From positions 1 to 44,519 of the forward strand of contig NZ_PKRO01000025.1 of NCBI RefSeq assembly GCF_002855495.1: a stretch of 44,519 nucleotides of DNA, given 5' to 3'. This document shows, in pieces, positions 16,385 to 25,101 of this stretch. The stretch's first letter is position 1; every line of letters begins with the position of its first letter. The translations under genes were made by a program, and so were the position numbers. This stretch comes from Porphyrobacter sp. TH134 (GTDB lineage: Bacteria > Pseudomonadota > Alphaproteobacteria > Sphingomonadales > Sphingomonadaceae). Under the pieces are notes generated by a model that was not told the origin of the DNA, searched no databases, and was given only the letters and a program-made list of their open reading frames with translations.

Positions 16385-17200
16385 TCACGTCACCAGCTTG
16401 GCGCGCAGACGCTCTTTTCTTGGGCTATCGACACCTAAGATTGTCGCCAGATACGCGTCAAGCGATCCGTGATCGTGGGTTACCTTGGCGATGTAAGTAT
16501 CGAGATACTCGGGCAGAACACCCATCAGATTGTGCAAGGCTTCAGGTTCGATCGTTCCGTAATGCGCCTGCATCCGGGGAAGCGACTGGCGTTCGAGGAT
16601 GGCGCGCGTCGGCGCATCATTGGTCAGCAGAAATTCGCTCACAATATCATCATGATGCACGCCGAGAACGTGGAGCAGCAGGCTTGCCGCGATGCCGGTG
16701 CGGTCTTTCCCGGCAAAGCAATGCACCAATGACCCGCCATCATTTTCATCCAATGCTTTGAAATAGCGCGTGAACATTGCGATCATCGCCGGGTTCACCG
16801 GCATCCGCGTATAGACCGCCAGCATCCGCTCGCGCGCCTTTTGCGGCGTCATCACGACCTGGCCCCCGCCCCCTTCGTGCGGCGGCGAATTGCTGGTTTC
16901 ACCATCGTGCGCAATGACTTGCGCGGCAAAGCTGGGATGGCGTCTGCACGGAAACCCTTCCCGCTCACTGGTTCCGCGCAGGTCAATCACGGTGCGGATG
17001 TCAAGCGCATGGATCAGCGCCAGATCATCGTCGGACGCTTCCATGTGCTGGCCCGACCGGAACAGCACACCGCTGCGCACCTGCCCGCCGCCGTCCGCCC
17101 GGTAGCCGCCATAATCACGAAGGTTATGAATGCCTTGCGTGACATAGAACGGGCCAAGGCGAGCGCTGTTGGCAGCGGTATCGAGAGAATCGCGGGTCAT
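16385..17200 (-). CDS. protein tyrosine/serine phosphatase (Y_phosphatase3 family)
   Basis: 271 residues from ATG 17200; the open frame continues much further upstream but resembles no protein there, and family similarity begins at RLGPFYVTQGIHNLRDYGGY. The P-loop HCFAGKDRTG supplies the nucleophile C161 and R167, followed by a hydrophobic helix; VIDLRGTSER is the usual early strand of this family, related to MptpB-like phosphatases with broad Tyr/Ser/phosphoinositide activity. No signal peptide is evident. A Gly/Pro-rich insertion at about 104-114 (NSPPHEGGGG) is unusual and may be a flexible lid or a recent insertion. The ribosome-binding site is not obvious. It is divergent from the stand-alone receiver at 17354. 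Confidence 0.88.
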   Translation of the reverse strand: MTRDSLDTAANSARLGPFYVTQGIHNLRDYGGYRADGGGQVRSGVLFRSGQHMEASDDDLALIHALDIRTVIDLRGTSEREGFPCRRHPSFAAQVIAHDGETSNSPPHEGGGGQVVMTPQKARERMLAVYTRMPVNPAMIAMFTRYFKALDENDGGSLVHCFAGKDRTGIAASLLLHVLGVHHDDIVSEFLLTNDAPTRAILERQSLPRMQAHYGTIEPEALHNLMGVLPEYLDTYIAKVTHDHGSLDAYLATILGVDSPRKERLRAKLVT

Positions 17201-17301
17201 GGCGAGAACCAATACAGGCCCACCAAGACAGGGCAAGCCGGGGTCTGGCAGGCGCCTAGGGAGCTTTGCGAGGGGTCTGGCCAAGCCAAGCGGAACGGCT
17301 T

Positions 17302-17336
17302 CAAGGTTAATCCGGCGCGTCCCAACAGTAACCTTG
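17302..17336. promoter_or_regulatory. 8-bp-arm inverted repeat upstream of the receiver gene
   Basis: CAAGGTTA and TAACCTTG, separated by 19 bp, are perfect inverted arms ending 17 bp before ATG 17354, in the divergent region with the phosphatase gene. The wide spacing fits a dimeric regulator binding two faces of the helix or a leader stem-loop. Only one copy was seen, so the case is weak. Confidence 0.25.
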
Positions 17337-17353
17337 CAACAAGGCCCCGCGCC

Positions 17354-17815
17354 ATGGCCCGTATTCTGATTGCCGATGATGACGAATTGATCGCCGAACT
17401 GGCGAGCGAACTGCTGATCGATGCGGGTCATGCCTGCGGGTGGGTCACCTCGGCTGCGGCGGCGTGGCAATGCGTTCAGCGCAAGCGGCCCGACATCCTG
17501 TTGCTCGACCAGTCGATGCCGGGAGAATCCGGCATGACGCTGCTGCGCCGCCTGCGCCGCTCGCCCGAACTTTACGATCTGCCGGTCATGATGTTCACCG
17601 CGATGAGCGGCGAACAGGACGAGGTGCAGGCGATCTATGCCGGGGCGCAGGATTTCCTGTCCAAACCGTTTGATCCGGTCGATCTGCTCGCCCGGGTCAG
17701 CCGCCTGATCAAGCTGCGAGGGAGCCGCCCGCGCCATGTCGATATTGTCAGCGCGGTGGTCGGCAACCCGCTGCGCAGCGAGGTGGATAGCAGCGTGGTG
17801 CGGCGCCTGATCTAG
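17354..17815 (+). CDS. single-domain response regulator (receiver)
   Basis: 153 residues. Receiver domain with acidic D8-D10, phospho-acceptor D52 ([10 protein letters not shown]), Thr in MMFTAMSG and Lys in LSKPFDP. A basic tail of about 30 residues after LIKLRG has no recognisable output domain. It has no kinase partner next to it, so it is an orphan receiver; the nearest kinases are those of the operon at 3822-8324. It is divergent from the tyrosine phosphatase gene. Its TAG stop shares the palindrome CTAG (17812-17815) with the stop of the convergent dehydrogenase gene. Confidence 0.85.
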   Translation: MARILIADDDELIAELASELLIDAGHACGWVTSAAAAWQCVQRKRPDILLLDQSMPGESGMTLLRRLRRSPELYDLPVMMFTAMSGEQDEVQAIYAGAQDFLSKPFDPVDLLARVSRLIKLRGSRPRHVDIVSAVVGNPLRSEVDSSVVRRLI

Positions 17816-19488
17816 GCGGCTGCTACTGCGACGACGGCGACGGCGGGCGCCTGCCCGGCCAGCAACCCGCGCCCGATCACCTGCGCCTGAATCTCGGCTG
17901 CGCCTTCGAAGATATTGAGGATGCGGGCATCGCACAGCACGCGGCTGATGGGATATTCCAGCGCGTAACCATTGCCGCCGTGGATTTGCACGGCATTATC
18001 GGCAGCGGTCCATGCCACCCGCGCCGCCAGCAATTTGGCCATCCCGGCTTCAATATCACAGCGCGCCCGCGCATCCTTGGCGCGGGCGGCGGCATAGGTC
18101 AGCTCGCGCGCCATCACGATTTCGGCTGCCATCAGCGCGAGCTTGTCAGCCACACGAGGGAATGCCGTCAGCGCTTGTCCGAACTGCTTGCGCCCCAGCG
18201 CATAATCCAGCGCCAGGTCAAACGCATTCCACGCCACCCCGATCGCGCGCGCCGCTGTCTGGATCCGCGCGCCTTCAAAAGTGCGCATCAACTGCTTGAA
18301 GCCTTGCCCCTCTCGCCCGCCCAGCAGCCCATCGGCAAGAACTTTAAAGCCATCCAGCCCCAGCGCATATTCTTTCATGCCCCGGTATCCGAGCACTTCG
18401 ATTTCGCTCCCCTCGATCCCGGCATCGGGGAACGGCGCTGCGCACGTACCGCGCGTCTTGGGCGCCAGCAACATCGACAGACCAGCATAACCCGGCGCGT
18501 CGGGATCGGTGCGCACCAGCATGGTCATCAGATCGGCGCGCGCAGCGTGGGTGATCCACGTTTTCGCGCCCGTCACCCGCCAGCTGCCATCTTCAGCCCG
18601 CGCCGCGCGGGTACGCACGGCGGCAAGATCGCTGCCCGTATCAGGTTCGGTGAACACTGCCGTCGGCAGGCACGACCCATCAGCGATGCGGGGGAGAAGG
18701 GCCGTTTTCTGCTCAGGCGTCCCGTTTTCGGCGATCAGTTCGCCCGCAATCTCCGAACGGGTGCCCAATGATCCGGCGCAAATCCAGCCGCGCGACAATT
18801 CTTCCGAGACCACCGCCATCGCCAGCTTGCCGAGGCCGAGGCCGCCATATTCTTCGGGAATGCACACACCGAACACGCCCAGCGCTGCCATCTCGGCGAT
18901 CACACTATCGGGGATCAGCGCATCGGTAAGGTGCCACTGGTGGGCGTGGGGCGTGATTGCATCGGCGGTGAAGGCGCGCATCTGGCCGCGCACCTGATCG
19001 AGCGCGTCGTCGCCCAGCGCATCTTCGGGCCGCACGCCGTCAGCCAGCAAAGCGGCCAAGGCGGCGCGGGTTTCAGCCGTGTTGCCTTCGGCCAGCAGCC
19101 GCGCCGCCGCAGGGTCTGCTGCGAATATGCGCGCTTCGTTGTCGGCGGCAAAGCTCGCCGGACGCACAAATTCGTTCGCGCTCATCGGCAGGCCGCTGGC
19201 AAGCTGCGCCAGATATTCGCCAAAACCGATCCGCAAGGTCAGCGCTTCCGCCGGGCCGAACCGGCCCGCAGCCTCACCCCGCACGGCCCAATCCAGCGTC
19301 GCTTCCATTGCTGCAATCGTAGCGGCGATCCAGGCAAGGCCATGCACACGGTGCTGCGCAAGGGTAAGGCGGGCAGGATCAATTGCGCCATTGGGCGCCG
19401 TATCCTTCGTAACGCGCAGCCGTACGGCTTCTGCATAATCCCGCGCCGCCGCCAAAGCAGCGCGCCCCACACCGATCCATTCGTTCAT
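17812..19488 (-). CDS. mcd: probable (2S)-methylsuccinyl-CoA dehydrogenase
   Basis: 558 residues from ATG 19488, about 170 longer than an ordinary acyl-CoA dehydrogenase. The extra N-terminal domain ([29 protein letters not shown]) matches the extension I know from methylsuccinyl-CoA dehydrogenases of the ethylmalonyl-CoA pathway. The catalytic part is a standard flavoprotein: [56 protein letters not shown] and the C-terminal [34 protein letters not shown]. That pathway assimilates acetyl-CoA via ethylmalonyl-CoA and methylsuccinyl-CoA. No other gene of it is in the window, so the assignment rests on architecture and sequence. The last eight codons are Ala/Val repeats of little consequence. 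Alternative: another long acyl-CoA dehydrogenase subfamily. Confidence 0.75.
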   Translation of the reverse strand: MNEWIGVGRAALAAARDYAEAVRLRVTKDTAPNGAIDPARLTLAQHRVHGLAWIAATIAAMEATLDWAVRGEAAGRFGPAEALTLRIGFGEYLAQLASGLPMSANEFVRPASFAADNEARIFAADPAAARLLAEGNTAETRAALAALLADGVRPEDALGDDALDQVRGQMRAFTADAITPHAHQWHLTDALIPDSVIAEMAALGVFGVCIPEEYGGLGLGKLAMAVVSEELSRGWICAGSLGTRSEIAGELIAENGTPEQKTALLPRIADGSCLPTAVFTEPDTGSDLAAVRTRAARAEDGSWRVTGAKTWITHAARADLMTMLVRTDPDAPGYAGLSMLLAPKTRGTCAAPFPDAGIEGSEIEVLGYRGMKEYALGLDGFKVLADGLLGGREGQGFKQLMRTFEGARIQTAARAIGVAWNAFDLALDYALGRKQFGQALTAFPRVADKLALMAAEIVMARELTYAAARAKDARARCDIEAGMAKLLAARVAWTAADNAVQIHGGNGYALEYPISRVLCDARILNIFEGAAEIQAQVIGRGLLAGQAPAVAVVAVAAA

Positions 19489-19658
19489 CCCGCGATGGTA
19501 GCAGAGCGGCCGTGCCCAAGCGAAGCCCCAAATTCGCGCAGGCTCTGGCGGGAATGTTGCCCTCGTGTCACAGTGCCGGCGCAAAACCTTGCTGGAAGCT
19601 GAATAGGCCGCTTTGGCACTTACCACCAAATGCCAGAAGCGTAATACTAGACGCTACG

Positions 19659-19688
19659 TTGCCTCTTGGCAGCGGCATGAATTATATA
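19659..19688 (+). promoter_or_regulatory. possible sigma-70-type promoter for the TonB receptor
   Basis: TTGCCT and TATATA are separated by 18 bp in the most AT-rich part of the divergent region, pointing toward the receptor gene. That would leave a leader of about 175 nt containing the hairpin at 19815-19838. Recognised by eye only. Confidence 0.3.
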
Positions 19689-19814
19689 CGAGGGTGACAG
19701 GTACAGGGCGAAAATGCCCGGCCCCTCATTCTCGCGCAGGAAGAACCGAACAGCGGCCGTTGACGGGGGCAGGTCTGCCTCATCGGCAGCGGCGCTGGCG
19801 AACACGACAGAGCA

Positions 19815-19838
19815 CTGCAATGCCATGCAGCATTGCAG
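19815..19838 (+). promoter_or_regulatory. 9-bp-arm hairpin in the receptor leader
   Basis: CTGCAATGC and GCATTGCAG, with a CATGCA loop that is itself palindromic, end 34 bp before the receptor start codon. It could be an operator for a dimeric repressor or an RNA stem in the leader that affects translation. The half-site TGCAA/TTGCA also appears in the inverted repeats near both ArsR genes (24685-24700 and 27856-27876). Confidence 0.4.
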
Positions 19839-19872
19839 GCCGGTCCCGGTAACACCTATGCGAGGGCACATC

Positions 19873-22800
19873 ATGCGCATTACCAAGTTCTCCCGTCATT
19901 CCGCATCGCTTCCGGCGCTGGCTGCGGCCATGCTGGTCGCCGGGCTCACCCCGTCGCAGGCCAACGCGCAAGATAGCGTCGCCGATGAAAGCCCCGCTGC
20001 CGAGGACGCGGAAAAGCCGATCGTCGTCACCGGTTCGCGCATTGCCCGCGATCCCAACATCGGCTCGCCGGCCCCGATCCTCGCTGTGTCGGCTGAAGAA
20101 TTGCAGCGCGCGGGCACATCCGACGTCGTCGATACCCTGCGCGATATCCCCGCACTGTCGACCTCGACCACGTCGGAAGGCTCAATCGACGGCCTGTTTT
20201 CCGAAGGGGTCGGCCAGTCCGTCCTGAACCTGCGCGGCCTCGGCTCGAACCGTACCCTGACGCTGGTCAATGGCCGCCGGCACGTATCGGGCGTGGCGGG
20301 CGAACAGGCGGTCGACATCAACTCGATCCCGACCGCGCTGATCGAACGGGTCGAAGTGCTGACCGGCGGCGCCTCGTCGATCTACGGGGCGGACGCGGTG
20401 ACAGGCGTGGTCAACTTCGTGCTGAAGGACGATTTTGAAGGGCTGGAGGGCAACGTCCAGACCGGCATTTCCTCCGAAGGCGATGGCTGGCGCATCAATG
20501 GCGATCTGACATGGGGCGCAAACTTTGCCGACGGGCGCGGCAATATCACGATCTCGGGCGAATACGCCCGCAATGACGAAGTGCGCGATGGCGACCGCGA
20601 CTTTTCGCGCGATAACCGCATCGCCGACGATCAGGACAATCCCGCGCTGCGCTTCCAGCAGGGTGATATCGGCGCGAGCACGCCCAACTTCGCACGCTTT
20701 TTTGCCGTGGGAGCAGGCGGCTTTCCAACCGGCTTCCCGATCCCTTCGGCAGCTGACTTTGGTGACCAGTTCCTCGACCTGTTCGGCGTTGCTCCCAACC
20801 TGACGGCGACCGAACTGGCCTTGATCGACCGCGCCGCCAACGCGCCGCGCCGGTTCATTGCGTCCGACCCGCGGTTTTCGTTGTCTTCGGCCGGCGGGGT
20901 GATTGCACCGGGCGATATCGGCCTGTCCGATGGCCCGGACATCAACAACAACGGCCGGGCCGACTGCCTTGAAAGCTCGGTCGGGTTCAACTCCACCTTC
21001 AACCCCGGTGCCTTCGGCTTGGCGGGCGGCTGCGCCGTGATCGGGCCCGACGGCACGCTGGGCGTGTATAATGACGGGACGATCACCGGTCTGTTCAACG
21101 GATTTGGCGGTCCCGGCATTCCCAACAGCTTCAACCAGAACTCGCTGATCCCCGAAACGGAACGCTGGTCGGTCAACGTCAATCTCAACTACGAGATTTC
21201 GAGCGAGGCGCAGTTCTTCTTTGAAGGCAAGTATGTCTCGAACAAGGCTGAGTTTCAGGCCCAGCCCAACACCTTCTACGACCTGCTGACCGTGCGTGAG
21301 GACAACCCCTTCATCACCGCGCAGCAGCGCCCGTTCATCGGCGAGCTGTTTTTTGGCGACGGGGTGCAGCGCGGGTTCTACATCACCCGCGACCCGGCCG
21401 ATCTTGGCGCCAACCGCGATCGCAACGAATATGAAACCTGGCGTTTCGTGGGCGGCCTGCGCGGGGACATCACCGATCACTTCGCCTACGAAATCAGCGG
21501 CAATTACGGCAAGTTCACGCAGACCCGCATTGATAACAACCGCGTTATCATGGACCGCTGGTATGCTGCGATCGACGTGGTACGCGGCCCGGGGGGCGCC
21601 CCGATCTGCCGTTCGGACATCGACAGCACGCCGCCCGCCACCACGCCGTTCGGCATCCCGACGGGCGATCCGGGCTTCTTCACCTTCAACCCCGGCGATG
21701 GCCAGTGCAAGCCGGCCAATATCCTTGGCGGCGTGGGCGGAATCAGCCAGGACGCGATCGACTTTGTGACCACAACCGTGATCGACACCTTCGAGCTTGA
21801 GCAGATGGTGTTCGACATGATCTTCACCGGTGACACCGGGGCGTTCCTTGAACTGCCCGGCGGGCCTATCGGGTTTGCCACCGGGTTCGAACTGCGGCAG
21901 GAAAAGAGCCGTTCGACCTTCGATCCGCTGGTGCTCGGCGTCCTGCCAGTCACAACGCCCTTCGGAAACGAAGGCGATCTGCTGCGCGATCTTCCGGTGG
22001 CCCAGAACTCGCTGGTGTTCGACCCGGATTCGATCATCAACAACGCCAGCGGCGACTTCACCGTTTACGACATTTTCGGCGAAATCCGCCTGCCGCTGCT
22101 GAGCGGTGTGCCCTTTGCCGAAACGCTCGAACTGAACGCGGCGGCGCGCTACTCCAACTACTCGACGATCGGCAGCACCTTTACCTGGAATGTCGGCGGC
22201 ATCTACGCCCCCATCGAAGATATTGCCTTGCGCGGCACCTATGCCGTTGCGGTGCGGGCGCCGAACATCAACGAATTGTTCAACCCGGGTCAGGGCGCCT
22301 TCTTCCGTCCGTTCGATCCCTGCGATGTCAACAACATCGCGACGGCACCAAATCCGACGCAGCGGCGGGCCAACTGCGTCGCGTCGTTCGCTGCCATCGG
22401 CTTTGATCCGACCTTCGGCACCGGCACCTATTCCTATGTCGATCCGCTGACCGCGCGGTTCTCGGGCTTGCAGCTTGGCAATCCCAATCTTCAGGAAGAA
22501 ACCGCCACCACCTGGACCGCCGGGGCCCAGTTCACACCCAGCTTCATTCCCGGCCTGGTGCTGAGCGCGGATTACTACAACATCAGCATCGACGATTCGA
22601 TCAACTTCATCTCGGCGCAGGACATCGTCGATAACTGCGTCGACAGCGCTTCGATCAACAACCAGTTCTGCGACCTGATCGAACGGCGTCCGGGCAATGG
22701 CGGCTTCCGCTCGCTGCGGCAGATCACGCTGAACTTCGTCCGGCAGAAAACCGCCGGGGTCGAAGCCTCGCTGCAATATGGTTTCGATGTCGGCGAGCAC

Positions 22801-23235
22801 CGCTTCACCCTGGCCGGCAGCGGCACCTGGGTCGACAAGCTCAACGATTTCTTCGACCCCGAAGATCCGACTGCGATCGATCCCGAGCTTGGCGAATTGC
22901 AGCGGCCCGAATGGGCGGCGCGCGGTGCGGCATCGTGGGACTGGAAGGGCCTCACCCTGACCTGGTCGACCACCTGGCTCGGCAAGCAAGCCCTGCGTGC
23001 CGTTGAAATCGAGGATGTCGGCAATACCGGCGCCGACAACTTCTCGCCCGAAAACGGCCTTGCTGATGATACCTTCATCCACGACATCGCCTTCGGGTTT
23101 GAAGCCAGCGAGCGCTTCGAGTTCTACGGCGGGGTGAACAACATCTTCAACAAGAAGCCGTTCATCACCGAGCAGGCCTTCCCGGTCAGCCCGCTGGGAA
23201 CCTACTTCTTCCTGGGACTGCGCGCATCGATGTAA
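19873..23235 (+). CDS. large TonB-dependent receptor
   Basis: 1120 residues from ATG 19873 (GAGGG 6 nt upstream; signal peptide ending SQANAQ). TonB-box-like KPIVVTGSRI, plug domain (TSDVVDTLRDIPALS, LNLRGLGSNRTLTLVNGRRHV, VEVLTGGASSIYGADAVTGVVNFVL) and a long barrel with RAPNINELFNPGQG, LGNPNLQEETATTWTAGAQF and a terminal FLGLRASM. This group of receptors, common in sphingomonads, Caulobacter and Xanthomonas, imports oligosaccharides, peptides or other large solutes, and the substrate cannot be read here. The barrel is long, with loops rich in Gly, Asn and paired Cys (CDVNNIATAPNPTQRRANC, CVDSASINNQFC). Neighbouring acyl-CoA dehydrogenases hint at a lipid-like or terpenoid substrate, which is speculation. 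A perfect terminator follows at 23259-23295. Confidence 0.9.
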   Translation: MRITKFSRHSASLPALAAAMLVAGLTPSQANAQDSVADESPAAEDAEKPIVVTGSRIARDPNIGSPAPILAVSAEELQRAGTSDVVDTLRDIPALSTSTTSEGSIDGLFSEGVGQSVLNLRGLGSNRTLTLVNGRRHVSGVAGEQAVDINSIPTALIERVEVLTGGASSIYGADAVTGVVNFVLKDDFEGLEGNVQTGISSEGDGWRINGDLTWGANFADGRGNITISGEYARNDEVRDGDRDFSRDNRIADDQDNPALRFQQGDIGASTPNFARFFAVGAGGFPTGFPIPSAADFGDQFLDLFGVAPNLTATELALIDRAANAPRRFIASDPRFSLSSAGGVIAPGDIGLSDGPDINNNGRADCLESSVGFNSTFNPGAFGLAGGCAVIGPDGTLGVYNDGTITGLFNGFGGPGIPNSFNQNSLIPETERWSVNVNLNYEISSEAQFFFEGKYVSNKAEFQAQPNTFYDLLTVREDNPFITAQQRPFIGELFFGDGVQRGFYITRDPADLGANRDRNEYETWRFVGGLRGDITDHFAYEISGNYGKFTQTRIDNNRVIMDRWYAAIDVVRGPGGAPICRSDIDSTPPATTPFGIPTGDPGFFTFNPGDGQCKPANILGGVGGISQDAIDFVTTTVIDTFELEQMVFDMIFTGDTGAFLELPGGPIGFATGFELRQEKSRSTFDPLVLGVLPVTTPFGNEGDLLRDLPVAQNSLVFDPDSIINNASGDFTVYDIFGEIRLPLLSGVPFAETLELNAAARYSNYSTIGSTFTWNVGGIYAPIEDIALRGTYAVAVRAPNINELFNPGQGAFFRPFDPCDVNNIATAPNPTQRRANCVASFAAIGFDPTFGTGTYSYVDPLTARFSGLQLGNPNLQEETATTWTAGAQFTPSFIPGLVLSADYYNISIDDSINFISAQDIVDNCVDSASINNQFCDLIERRPGNGGFRSLRQITLNFVRQKTAGVEASLQYGFDVGEHRFTLAGSGTWVDKLNDFFDPEDPTAIDPELGELQRPEWAARGAASWDWKGLTLTWSTTWLGKQALRAVEIEDVGNTGADNFSPENGLADDTFIHDIAFGFEASERFEFYGGVNNIFNKKPFITEQAFPVSPLGTYFFLGLRASM

Positions 23236-23258
23236 GATCCGCGCCTCAGCGCCAATAG

Positions 23259-23295
23259 AAACGGGCGGAACAGCATATCGCTGTTCCGCCCGTTT
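23259..23295. terminator. strong bidirectional terminator
   Basis: Perfect 16-bp arms AAACGGGCGGAACAGC and GCTGTTCCGCCCGTTT around a 5-nt ATATC loop, between the end of the TonB receptor (23235) and the end of the convergent acyl-CoA dehydrogenase (23320). The A/T outer pairs give each strand a short U-tract at the base of the stem. It is the clearest terminator in the window. Confidence 0.88.
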
Positions 23296-23319
23296 ACTTT
23301 CGTCCAGCCTGTGAGACCT

Positions 23320-24486
23320 TCAGCCGCGCGTGCCCAGCAAATTGCGCGCCACCACCCAGTTGTGGATCTCGCTCGGCCCGTCATAGATGCGCATGGTGCG
23401 CAGCTTGTTGCTCATCAGATAAAGCGGCAATTCGCGGGTCATGCCCATGCCGCCAAACAGCTGCATCGCGTGATCGACGATTTCGTAAGCGCTTTCGATG
23501 CAGAAGGATTTGATCATCGAGATTTCGCTGCGGGTATCGCGGCCTTCGTCAATCTTCCAGGCGCAGTCATAGGTCATCAGCCGCATTGCGTGGATCTTGG
23601 TCGCGGCATCGGCAACCCAGTTCTGCACGGTCTGGCGCGCCGACAAGGGCTGGCCAAACGTGACGCGCTGCGGGGCATAATCGATCATCATCTCCAGCGC
23701 GCGGCTCGCCATGCCAATCGCCCATGACGCCATTTCGATCCGCCGCGTGCCAAGCCTGACCTGCATCGGCGCAAAGCCTTGGCCCCGCTCACCCAGAAGT
23801 TTCCACCCAGGCACCCGGCAATCGTCGAGCGCGATTTCATAGGTCGCTGTCCCATCGATCATCGGGATCTTCCGGGTGACGTTGAAGCCGGGCGTATCGC
23901 GGTCGACCAGAAATGCCGACATGCCGTTGCGCCCGTTAGGGTTCTTGTCGGTGACGGCCATCAGGATGGTAAAGTCCGCTTCGGCCCCTTTGGTGATCCA
24001 GATTTTGCGACCATTGATGATCCAGTCATCGCCGTCCTGCACCGCCGTCGTCTTCATGCCAGCCGGATCAGCACCCGCGCCCGGTTCCGAAATGCCGATC
24101 GCGCTGATGGTCTCGCCGCGCACATAGGGCTCCAGATAGGCGACGCGCTGGCGTTCGTCGGCGGCAACCATCAGCATGCGCAAGTTGGGCGAATCGGGCG
24201 GCAGATAATAGGGCACGACGGTGCGGCCCAGTTCCTCGGACACGCCCACCATCGCCACCATCGGCAGGTTCATGCCGCCCACTTCCTCGGGCGCGTCAAG
24301 ACCCCACAGCCCCAGTTCCCGGCTGACCGCATCGACCTTCGCGGTCTCTTCAGGCGTAAGATAGGTGCCCTGGCCGACGTTTTCACGCGCAATCACTGCC
24401 GCTTCATACGGCATCAATTGATCGGCCACGAATTTGCTGACCAGCTCCTTCAGCATCACGTGTTCGTGGGCAAGCTCGAAGTTCAT
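23320..24486 (-). CDS. acyl-CoA dehydrogenase family protein
   Basis: 388 residues, standard length for the family. N-terminal helical domain, then the FAD/substrate segments ISAIGISEPGAGADPAGM and WIINGRKIWITKGAEADF, the beta-domain, and the C-terminal helices with LGTRRIEMASWAIGMASRALE, QLFGGMGMTRELPLYLMSNKLRTMRIYDGPSEIH. It oxidises an acyl-CoA to the 2-enoyl-CoA with FAD, passing electrons to ETF. The chain-length or branched substrate cannot be assigned. It converges with the large TonB receptor through the terminator at 23259-23295 and diverges from the ArsR regulator. Confidence 0.92.
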   Translation of the reverse strand: MNFELAHEHVMLKELVSKFVADQLMPYEAAVIARENVGQGTYLTPEETAKVDAVSRELGLWGLDAPEEVGGMNLPMVAMVGVSEELGRTVVPYYLPPDSPNLRMLMVAADERQRVAYLEPYVRGETISAIGISEPGAGADPAGMKTTAVQDGDDWIINGRKIWITKGAEADFTILMAVTDKNPNGRNGMSAFLVDRDTPGFNVTRKIPMIDGTATYEIALDDCRVPGWKLLGERGQGFAPMQVRLGTRRIEMASWAIGMASRALEMMIDYAPQRVTFGQPLSARQTVQNWVADAATKIHAMRLMTYDCAWKIDEGRDTRSEISMIKSFCIESAYEIVDHAMQLFGGMGMTRELPLYLMSNKLRTMRIYDGPSEIHNWVVARNLLGTRG

Positions 24487-24602
24487 GTCTGTTGTCGTCC
24501 CCTATCCTTGCTCCGGGTTTGGCAGCGCCCCTGACACCACACATTACGCAAGCTGTCACCCGCAGGATTGAGAGGGTGCGCCAAATTCACGCGAAAACCT
24601 GC

Positions 24603-24620
24603 GCGGGCAATCGTGCCCGC
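24603..24620. promoter_or_regulatory. 7-bp-arm inverted repeat in divergent region
   Basis: GCGGGCA-ATCG-TGCCCGC is a perfect inverted repeat between the acyl-CoA dehydrogenase start (24486, minus) and the ArsR start (24722, plus). It is GC-rich and could be a hairpin in either leader or an operator. No copy elsewhere was noticed. Confidence 0.25.
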
Positions 24621-24661
24621 AGTGCAGGCTTGTCGTCGCTGGTTGACGTCCAATGCCGAAT

Positions 24662-24700
24662 CACATACCTCTATATGTGCAAGACTGCAAAATCTTGCAG
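24662..24700. promoter_or_regulatory. cluster of overlapping inverted repeats, candidate ArsR operator
   Basis: Three overlapping perfect inverted repeats lie 22-60 bp before the ArsR start: CACATA-N6-TATGTG (24662-24679), TGCAAGA-N8-TCTTGCA (24678-24699) and CTGCAA-AATC-TTGCAG (24685-24700). ArsR proteins bind imperfect palindromes over their own promoters, so this is the expected autoregulatory site. The TGCAA/TTGCA half-site recurs near the second ArsR gene. Confidence 0.5.
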
Positions 24701-24721
24701 GTGACGAGGGAGAGCAACAGC

Positions 24722-25087
24722 ATGCCCAGCCGGCTTATCGCATCGCGCGAGCTTGCCGACATGTTCAAGCTGCTAGCCCATGCCGACCGGCTGCGGCTGA
24801 TCGAGGAGTTGCGGGCCGGCGAAAAGGATGTGACCGGGCTTGCTGTGGCGCTCGGCCTGCCCACTACCCGCATTTCCCAGCATCTGGGCCTGCTGCGAGC
24901 CCACCGCCTCGTCGAAGAACGCCGCGATGGGCGCAGCCATTTCTATCGGCTTGCCCACCCCTTCATCGCCGACTGGATCATCGACGCCCTACCCCTGGTC
25001 GATATCCGCCTGCGGCTCAAAGACACCGATCACATCGATGCAGCACGCGCCCTGTGGAGCGTGCGTGACCCCAACTCAGCCTGTTGA
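24722..25087 (+). CDS. ArsR-family transcriptional regulator (first copy)
   Basis: 121 residues from ATG 24722. Winged helix-turn-helix of the ArsR/SmtB type: LLAHADRLRLIEEL, DVTGLAVALGLPTTRISQHLGLLRAHRLVEERRDGRSHFYRL. No CxC or metal-binding cysteine cluster is present in the DNA-recognition helix; the only cysteine is the last residue, so metal sensing of the classical ArsR kind is unlikely. It is 14 bp upstream of the carbonic anhydrase start and, by position, should control it and the permease. It is clearly paralogous to the ArsR protein at 27416-27781: both are 121 residues, both begin MPSR and share the SQHLG(L/V)LRA core. The effector is unknown. Confidence 0.9.
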   Translation: MPSRLIASRELADMFKLLAHADRLRLIEELRAGEKDVTGLAVALGLPTTRISQHLGLLRAHRLVEERRDGRSHFYRLAHPFIADWIIDALPLVDIRLRLKDTDHIDAARALWSVRDPNSAC

Positions 25088-25101
25088 AAAGGATCGTTTC
25101 A

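Larger units (their letters stand above)
19489..19872. other. 384-bp divergent regulatory region, no gene seen
   Basis: Between the start codons of the dehydrogenase (minus) and the large TonB receptor (plus). Open frames on the plus strand run into the receptor frame but have no family resemblance and poor starts. The region holds a possible promoter at 19659-19688 and a 9-bp-arm hairpin at 19815-19838. GC content falls around 19610-19700, as expected for promoter DNA. Confidence 0.5.

Noticed and set aside
17201..17935. Upstream extension of the tyrosine phosphatase to about 516 residues
   Set aside because: The extension overlaps the divergent receiver gene on the opposite strand and has no family similarity; the conserved region starts just after ATG 17200.
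20182..23082. A 966-codon open frame on the minus strand inside the large TonB receptor
   Set aside because: It lies opposite a complete receptor gene with all family motifs and has the Ala/Arg/Asp/Val-rich composition typical of antisense frames in high-GC genomes.
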